Assembly (NCBI GenBank): GCA_043806395.1
Contig: JAZDHC010000084.1
Span: 1 to 11,850 of the forward strand
Direction of reading: 5' to 3'
Length of the DNA: 11,850 bases
From: CG2-30-40-21 sp043806395
GTDB lineage: Bacteria; UBA9089; CG2-30-40-21
The notes under the pieces were generated by a model, which saw nothing but the letters and a program-made list of their open reading frames with translations, made no database searches and was not told where the DNA came from. The translations under genes and the position numbers were made by a program. Numbering within the stretch: the stretch's first letter is position 1; every line of letters starts with the position of its first letter. This document shows positions 7,721 to 11,850 of this stretch, one piece after another.

Positions 7721-7847
7721 TCGACAGGCTGTTACGGAATAGGAATTCGGCATGAGAGGCATACAACATATTGTGCGAATCTCATTGGCAGATACCATAT
7801 ATAGTATGGTGTTGTCGCTGATTTTTAGTTCCGTAACAGCCTGTCGA
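7721..7847. mobile_element. 127-bp MITE-like element, copy A
   Basis: Perfect 19-bp terminal inverted repeats, tcgacaggctgttacggaa at 7721-7739 and its complement at 7829-7847. The internal sequence is AT-rich with a short palindrome (accata/tatggt) and no coding capacity beyond chance frames. It matches the element at 10234-10360 in reverse orientation at 124 of 127 bases. No target-site duplication is obvious. The parent transposon is not in this window; the terminal repeats differ from those proposed for the IS30 element. Confidence 0.9.
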
Positions 7848-7903
7848 AAGCTGAACAGACTCTCTTTTTGGCTTGCCTCTACAAAAGCATTCAGTTTTCA
7901 ATG

Positions 7904-7948
7904 TCTGACCCCAAAATGCTTCAAAATGCTTCTGACCCCAAAATGCTT
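7904..7948. repeat. Duplicated 18-bp REP-like motif
   Basis: The 18-bp sequence tctgaccccaaaatgctt occurs at 7904-7921 and 7931-7948, separated by a partial copy. Its gtctgaccc core is the inverse of gggtcagac at 7711-7719 and 9927-9935. Such GGGTCAGAC/GTCTGACCC motifs recall short REP sequences associated with REP-type tyrosine transposases; that link is from memory and unproven here. Confidence 0.6.
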
Positions 7949-8031
7949 AGTCCGGCGATTATAACACACTCCAAACAGTGGAACAATCAATACCAGATCT
8001 CGAAAGCATAATTAACCAAGAAATAATTGCA

Positions 8032-8076
8032 GCAACATATCTAATTGCCTAATGATTGTTAGTATGGATATGTTGC
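8032..8076. promoter_or_regulatory. Perfect 10-bp dyad upstream of the GAF gene
   Basis: gcaacatatc (8032-8041) and gatatgttgc (8067-8076) form a perfect inverted repeat with a 25-nt spacer, 117 bp before the GAF start codon. It could be an operator for a dimeric regulator, or the stem of a hairpin. The following sequence is T/A-rich (ggttttaataaaatatttt) but has no clean T-run. The 7848-8193 interval otherwise holds the REP-like repeats and no convincing gene. Confidence 0.4.
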
Positions 8077-8193
8077 GTGGTTTTAATAAAATATTTTGGA
8101 GAAGGAGGTAATCTATTGCAATACCTATGGTTACAATGAGTATTAGTGATAAAGTATGTAAAATGTCTACTTTTTTATGCGAGGAGGTTAGTT

Positions 8194-9882
8194 ATGGAAA
8201 CGACTTTTGGAAGTTTTGGAACAAATCTGTTTCAGAGTATTGAACAAATTCATCAAATATGGTTCAGCGAATTCGGGGATAAATTTCAAGATAGTTGGAA
8301 AGAACCTGAGAATGCGATAGAACAAGTTATCAAATTAGCTCGCGAGAATTTAGCAAAGAATAAAGGATTAGGTACGATTAGTGATTGCCACCTCACTCTG
8401 TTTTTGCGTGATCCAATTACTGATCGACTTGTATTGTCGTATTCTACTAATGATAAACTCAACACTGGGAATAATGGAATACCCGCAAACTATTTTTCTG
8501 ATGCTGGAAAAGAAGCAAACTTTGATAGGAATACAAAAAGATGCTACTACAAACTACATGATCGACTTTCATTGAGCGATGCTGATAAATGTAGCGAGAT
8601 GGTATGTAAAGAGCGTGGACTAACTGGTTGGGTTGCAGTCACCGGCATTCCCCTGATAATTAATAATTCTAATTATACTAACTACTCTGCAAGTAATTTT
8701 CTTGAAGATACACTAATAAGTGATCAATGTATAACTTATGGTAAGCCTCTTTGGGGATGCAGGATATCTGAATTTCCACAAAGAAATAGAAATAATTGGT
8801 CGTTACGATATATGGCTGTTCCAATAAAATCACTAATCAACTCTAATGAGACAATAGGTGTACTGCGATTTGTTGCTCGTTTATCGATTCCTGAACTGAC
8901 CCAAGTAGATTTGTTGTTTTTAGAAGAAATTGCCAATGTGATAACCGCACTTAAAAATATAGGAGGGGTTAAGATAATTGTCAATCGGGATGAAGAGCTT
9001 GAAAAGGAAAAAATGATATTTGAGTCAAGAGGTGATTTCTCGCGATTTCTCGAGTTTGTGTCACGCAATCTGAGGTCTTATATAGCTTCTCTGTATATCT
9101 CTCTAAAAAAAGACAACGGTGGATTAATATTGAGACTTTTTGATGCTTATGGTATTGCAAATAAGACTGGTGAACTACGAAGCTTGGAAGAAATTCAGGA
9201 TTATGATCATAACAATAATGGTTTGACTTACAGATTATTATCAGAAAATGAAATTAAAGTGTACGACTCTGTAGTTAGGGCTGATGGATGGACAGGCTTG
9301 AATACAAAGTTATTTTATAGGAATGCTCTTGCAAATTTAGGGATGGGAGTGGATGATAGTAATTTAAAGGATGTCATTGGTAGATATAGAATTAAACTGA
9401 TGGGATGTAGACTGAAACAAAATCCACAAGAAAATCCAGTAGGTGTCTTGAAAGTCGAGTTTCCTGTAACATTTGATGATAGCAAGCATTATAATAATGA
9501 CGATCAAAATTTCTTTGAGAAATGTGCAGAAATATTAATGGAGGAGATTGCTAATTATAAGCATTTTATAGAAGAAAATATGCCTGATCAAAGAGTAGAT
9601 GTTAAAGATTTTGTCAGATATTTAGTGCATATACAGCGATACAAACTTCTTGAACCACAGGAAGATTTTAGTAGATTTTGGTCGAATGTTAAAGAATTTG
9701 CCATAAATAATGAACAAGCAATTAAGGCTGCTACCTATGATATGGCAGGAAATTCTGATATATCAGCCTTGAATTTAGCATGGGAAAAACCACAAGGGAT
9801 AATTAATGAGAGATTGTTATGGTTAGTTGTTGAGAAAGCGTTAGATGTTCTTGCTCAGTTATTTATTAACAAAATTAATTAG
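8194..9882 (+). CDS. Tandem GAF-domain protein, function unknown
   Basis: A 562-residue soluble protein. The first GAF-like domain spans about residues 45-255: GLTGWVAVTGIPLIINN (~141-157), then YMAVPIKS (~205) and IGVLRFVA (~220), ending in a helix LLFLEEIANVITALKNI. The second runs about 280-465 with DGWTGLNTKLFY (~363), PVGVLKVEFP (~414) and a similar closing helix. A C-terminal helical tail (~466-562) shows no kinase, HTH, GGDEF or other output domain. GAF domains bind small ligands or sense redox or light; which applies here cannot be told, and no bilin-binding Cys motif was recognised. ATG 8194 is chosen because gaggagg (8181-8187) lies 6 nt upstream; an in-frame GTG at 8146 lacks this. 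It is isolated between two inverted MITE-like elements and is probably cargo. Confidence 0.72.
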   Translation: METTFGSFGTNLFQSIEQIHQIWFSEFGDKFQDSWKEPENAIEQVIKLARENLAKNKGLGTISDCHLTLFLRDPITDRLVLSYSTNDKLNTGNNGIPANYFSDAGKEANFDRNTKRCYYKLHDRLSLSDADKCSEMVCKERGLTGWVAVTGIPLIINNSNYTNYSASNFLEDTLISDQCITYGKPLWGCRISEFPQRNRNNWSLRYMAVPIKSLINSNETIGVLRFVARLSIPELTQVDLLFLEEIANVITALKNIGGVKIIVNRDEELEKEKMIFESRGDFSRFLEFVSRNLRSYIASLYISLKKDNGGLILRLFDAYGIANKTGELRSLEEIQDYDHNNNGLTYRLLSENEIKVYDSVVRADGWTGLNTKLFYRNALANLGMGVDDSNLKDVIGRYRIKLMGCRLKQNPQENPVGVLKVEFPVTFDDSKHYNNDDQNFFEKCAEILMEEIANYKHFIEENMPDQRVDVKDFVRYLVHIQRYKLLEPQEDFSRFWSNVKEFAINNEQAIKAATYDMAGNSDISALNLAWEKPQGIINERLLWLVVEKALDVLAQLFINKIN

Positions 9883-9902
9883 AAATTGGGAAGGGCATAA
9901 CA

Positions 9903-9935
9903 GTAACAGAAGTAACAGAGGTAACAGGGTCAGAC
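9903..9935 (+). repeat. Three 9-bp repeats ending in a gggtcagac motif
   Basis: The units gtaacagaa (9903-9911), gtaacagag (9912-9920) and gtaacaggg (9921-9929) run into gggtcagac (9927-9935). The preceding attgggaagg (9885-9894) and ggcataacag also occur upstream of the GAF gene (7671-7680 and 7702-7711), so similar sequence brackets the gene as a rough direct repeat. Confidence 0.7.
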
Positions 9936-10121
9936 TACCATATAAAAGTCAAGAATTTTTTTAATTTTTTCTTTAATATTATTGGATACAATTTCCCCTT
10001 TCCCCAAAAATAGAGCAATTTCAAGGCGTTTGGGGGTAAAATTAATATTGTCAGATAATATCTTGACATAATTGTCCATAACTGATAAAATAGAATCAAG
10101 AGAGTAAGATGTCCTTTCCAG
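9930..10121 (-). pseudogene. Possible minus-strand gene remnant, 63 codons
   Basis: On the minus strand the frame starting after a stop at 10124-10122 reads LERTSYSLDSILSVMDNYVK, continues through FTPKRLEIALFLGKGEIVSN and closes with IKKILDFYMVV at a TGA (9932-9930). The amphipathic, Lys/Glu-rich composition looks like real protein, unlike the hydrophobic overlapping frame extending to 10216. There is no ribosome site and only an internal ATG, so it is probably the C-terminal end of a decayed gene. I do not recognise the family. The rest of the 9883-10457 gap holds the 9-bp repeats and the second MITE-like element. Confidence 0.35.
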
Positions 10122-10233
10122 TTAATTTTCCTCAAAGGATCTACTCTGGTAAATACGGTTTTGCACCAAGCTACCAATTCAGAGTTTGAGGAGGAAAGGA
10201 AATCATGCTGACCCACGGGTTTGCCCCATGATC

Positions 10234-10360
10234 TCGACAGGCTGTTACGGAACTAAAAATCAGTGACAACACCATACTATATATGGTATCTGCCAATGAG
10301 ATTAGCATAATATGTTGTATGCCTCTCATGCCGAATTCCTATTCCGTAACAGCCTGTCGA
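10234..10360. mobile_element. 127-bp MITE-like element, copy B (inverted relative to copy A)
   Basis: Reverse-complement match of 7721-7847 with three base differences, and the same perfect 19-bp terminal repeats (10234-10252 and 10342-10360). Together the two copies enclose 2.4 kb including the GAF gene. The low divergence points to recent arrival or to gene conversion between the copies. Confidence 0.9.
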
Positions 10361-10457
10361 AGGATTTTCTCCTCCTCTTAAACTCTTGCTTTTTATCATT
10401 CGCACATGCCAGTAGCAAGTGCAACAATATTGCGGTCAGCCTGTCAACTAATTATAG

Positions 10458-10486
10458 TTGAAAAACGACACTTATTGTGTTATACT
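10458..10486 (+). promoter_or_regulatory. Likely sigma70 promoter of the IS30 transposase
   Basis: TTGAAA (10458-10463) and TATACT (10481-10486) are separated by 17 bp, with the transposase ATG 32 bp downstream. The -35 box lies in the proposed left terminal repeat, as is common in IS elements. Confidence 0.55.
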
Positions 10487-10517
10487 CTTCGTGGAATTAC
10501 AATACGAGGAGGAAAGC

Positions 10518-11486
10518 ATGGCATACAAACACATAACCGAGGAGGAGCGAGGTTATATTTATCGATGGATTCAAGAGAAACATAAGAATTGTAAGATTGC
10601 AAAACTTCTGGGACGGGCAACAAGTAGCATTTCGCGGGAGATAAAGCGGAACAAAAAACAACGCGAGTATCATTCTAAGCAAGCACATGAGATGGCAGTA
10701 GAACGAGCTCATCGTGTAGGTCCGCGTACATTCACAGAAGAGATGCGTAAGGATGTTGAAAATCGTATTCGCATGAAGGAAACACCAGAGATGATACAAG
10801 GGCGTGTTCGACTTGAGGGTCGTCCAATGGTGTGCAAGGAACGCATCTATCAGCATATATATACAGACGCAAAGAACGGTGGAGACTTGTGGGAGCATCT
10901 GCCAAGAGCAAAGCGTAAACGACACAGGCGGTGTCCACGAAAGGATGATCGTGGGCGTGGACGGATACCAGATCAACGAAGAATCGACACACACCCAGTG
11001 GAAATAGAGACCCGTGAGCGTGTTGGAAATTGGGAAGGCGATTTAGTGGTAGGTGCACATGGAACTGGCAATTTGGTGACACTTGTCGAACGCAAAACGC
11101 GTTTCTTGCTTGTTGGGCATGTACAAAGCAAGGATGCCACAGAAGTTAGCAACAAAATTACGAGTCTTTTTGCTAATATTTCGAAACAAGCACGGGAAAC
11201 GATCACTTTTGACAACGGGAAAGAGTTTGCCTACCACAAGGAGATAGCTCGGCAGAACACGATGGATGTATTCTTTGCACATCCATATCATTCTTGGGAA
11301 CGAGGTACAAACGAGAACACAAATGGACTAATTCGTCGGCTGTACCATAAGGGATCATCATTTGCAAACATTGGTGAATCAGAGCTGGCCAAAATTGATC
11401 AGTATGTAAATGATCGACCACGGAAATGTTTGGATTGGTGTACACCGCGAGAGGCTATGAATGCCTTCCTTGTCGTTGCCCCGTAA
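10518..11486 (+). CDS. IS30-family transposase
   Basis: A 322-residue DDE transposase, the usual IS30 size. The N-terminal 45 residues form the helix-turn-helix that reads the terminal repeats (ITEEERGYIYRWIQEKHKNC, then KIAKLLGRATSSISREIKRN). The catalytic core has all three acidic residues: D175 in NWEGDLVVG, D232 in TFDNGKEFA, and E266 in RGTNENTNGLIRR, with 33 residues between the last two, as expected for this family. It cuts and joins DNA at the element ends. The start at 10518 is set by gaggaggaaagc just upstream; an in-frame start at 10458 would overlap the promoter. No frameshift or stop is seen, so it is probably functional. Confidence 0.95.
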   Translation: MAYKHITEEERGYIYRWIQEKHKNCKIAKLLGRATSSISREIKRNKKQREYHSKQAHEMAVERAHRVGPRTFTEEMRKDVENRIRMKETPEMIQGRVRLEGRPMVCKERIYQHIYTDAKNGGDLWEHLPRAKRKRHRRCPRKDDRGRGRIPDQRRIDTHPVEIETRERVGNWEGDLVVGAHGTGNLVTLVERKTRFLLVGHVQSKDATEVSNKITSLFANISKQARETITFDNGKEFAYHKEIARQNTMDVFFAHPYHSWERGTNENTNGLIRRLYHKGSSFANIGESELAKIDQYVNDRPRKCLDWCTPREAMNAFLVVAP

Positions 11487-11525
11487 TGAACCGGGGTGGA
11501 CAGAGCATAGTTTGAAGATTTTTTC

Positions 11526-11593
11526 AGCTATGGGAGAGCTGGCGGACTTCTTCGGGGTACCCCCTTCAGAAGTCCGCCAGCTCTCCCATAGCT
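11526..11593. repeat. Perfect 26-bp-arm palindrome at the IS30 right edge
   Basis: The left arm 11526-11551 and right arm 11568-11593 are exact reverse complements (agctatgggagagctggcgg and onward). The 16-nt loop contains the self-complementary ggggtacccc (11554-11563). A T6 run lies before, not after, the + strand hairpin, so it is not a standard terminator. It may be the IS target, an old palindromic repeat, or a cruciform-prone site. Confidence 0.9.
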
Positions 11594-11850
11594 ACTGCTT
11601 TGTGCCTAAATACATTTTTCTATTGACTGCAAGACATAATATTGCTATAATACATAAAACGAGCAGGAAAAGAACCATTGAGAGCATAACACAGACAAGT
11701 AGTGTTGCACTCACCCAATCCGAGGATTATCCAAGTAATCCGCCGAAGCAGTCGCAGGTAAAGGCATTAGAGCAGGAGATTGACCAGATGGTGTATCAAC
11801 TTTACAACTTGACCGATGAAGAGATACGGATTGTAAAGGAAGGAGTGTGT
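11530..11850 (+). pseudogene. Open frame ending in a type IIG RM / N6-methylase-like C-terminus (partial)
   Basis: A frame open from ATG 11530 runs off the window end (107 codons). Its last 30 residues (from 11761, ALEQEIDQMVYQLYNLTDEE, then IRIVKEG) match the C-terminal signature shared by Eco57I-type restriction-modification enzymes and related N6-adenine methylases. Upstream, the frame passes through the palindrome and the 11623-11651 promoter, and no ribosome site supports ATG 11530 or GTG 11602, so this part is probably not native coding sequence. The simplest reading is the tail of a truncated methylase gene, possibly cut when the IS30 element or palindrome arrived. No catalytic motif lies in the window. 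Confidence 0.45.
11623..11651 (+). promoter_or_regulatory. Strong sigma70-type promoter
   Basis: TTGACT (11623-11628) and a consensus TATAAT (11646-11651) with 17-bp spacing. It points into the methylase-like remnant, for which there is no good start codon downstream. It may serve a gene beyond the window or be accidental. Confidence 0.55.

Larger units (their letters stand above)
10454..11531 (+). mobile_element. IS30-family insertion sequence (boundaries tentative)
   Basis: The proposed ends are atagttgaaaaa (10454-10465) and tttttcagctat (11520-11531), which are inverted repeats with one mismatch; weaker similarity continues inward. The resulting length of 1078 bp is normal for IS30 elements. 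The single gene and its promoter fit inside. The right end runs into the palindrome at 11526-11593, and the left end into a small palindrome (caacta-atta-tagttg), so the exact ends and target duplication are uncertain. Confidence 0.6.

Noticed and set aside
7739..7760. Similarity of gaattcggcatgag in the MITE to a cloning adaptor (vector contamination)
   Set aside because: The adaptor differs by a base, and the same sequence occurs inside both full MITE copies with natural flanks, so coincidence is more likely.
7752..7964. 70-codon + strand frame beginning in the MITE-like element
   Set aside because: Most of it is MITE and REP-like repeat sequence, there is no ribosome site, and the product has no family resemblance.
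8101..8139. Possible 7-codon leader peptide (TTG 8116, gaaggaggt upstream) before the GAF gene
   Set aside because: A good ribosome-site match is present, but one short frame with a TTG start and no attenuator hairpin or codon bias is not enough.
9935..10216. 93-codon minus-strand frame
   Set aside because: Its strongly hydrophobic, low-complexity product looks like an out-of-frame reading; the overlapping frame at 9930-10121 is more protein-like.
11526..11593. Rho-independent terminator for the transposase
   Set aside because: The stem is far longer than usual and the T-run precedes the stem on the + strand instead of following it.
10417..11712. agtgcaaca / tgttgcact as IS30 terminal repeats
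   Set aside because: Only 9 bp match, with no extension. The atagttgaaaaa pair gives a better element length and lies closer to the gene.

Overview
The window looks like the distal structural end of a prophage or phage-derived contractile tail cluster in an AT-rich bacterial genome, followed by an eroded, element-rich accessory region. Most genes have a strong Shine-Dalgarno sequence (AGGAGG-like) and all convincing genes lie on the + strand. The sequence alone does not identify the host; the mix of MITE-like repeats, remnants and a complete IS30-type element would fit an uncultured environmental bacterium.

Positions 1-6548 hold the tail module in normal phage order: a gp25/W-like baseplate wedge protein (160-588), a baseplate J/gp47 protein (604-2310), a tail protein I-like protein whose C-terminus carries four 20-residue repeats (2310-3800), a small tail-associated protein (3995-4483) and a long fibre with decapeptide repeats, two VGIGT-TP segments and a recent 45-bp tandem duplication (4563-6548). 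Two copies of a ~130-bp palindromic element sit in front of the gp25 gene (1-131) and the 3995 gene (3811-3973). They end 28 and 29 nt before the respective start codons and share at least one compensatory base-pair change.

Positions 6549-7542 hold the start of a lysis-like module: a small coiled-coil protein (6778-6975) and a three-transmembrane holin-like protein (7036-7542). No endolysin or spanin follows. Instead comes a decayed second copy of the coiled-coil gene with an amber stop, then an island built around a 562-residue tandem-GAF protein (8194-9882). The island is bracketed by two 127-bp MITE-like elements in inverted orientation (7721-7847 and 10234-10360; 124 of 127 bases identical).

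From 10361 onward the window holds an apparently intact IS30-family element (about 10454-11531; transposase 10518-11486), a perfect 26-bp-arm palindrome at its right edge (11526-11593), a good sigma70-type promoter (11623-11651), and an open frame running off the end. That frame's last 30 residues resemble the C-terminus of type IIG restriction-modification enzymes and N6-adenine DNA methylases.

The tail genes should act together as one late transcription unit building baseplate and fibres. The GAF gene has its own spacing, ribosome site and upstream dyad, so it is best read as separately acquired cargo of unknown function. The strongest candidates for something new are the covarying palindromic leader element and the MITE-bracketed GAF gene; neither is proven to be a functional system from sequence alone.
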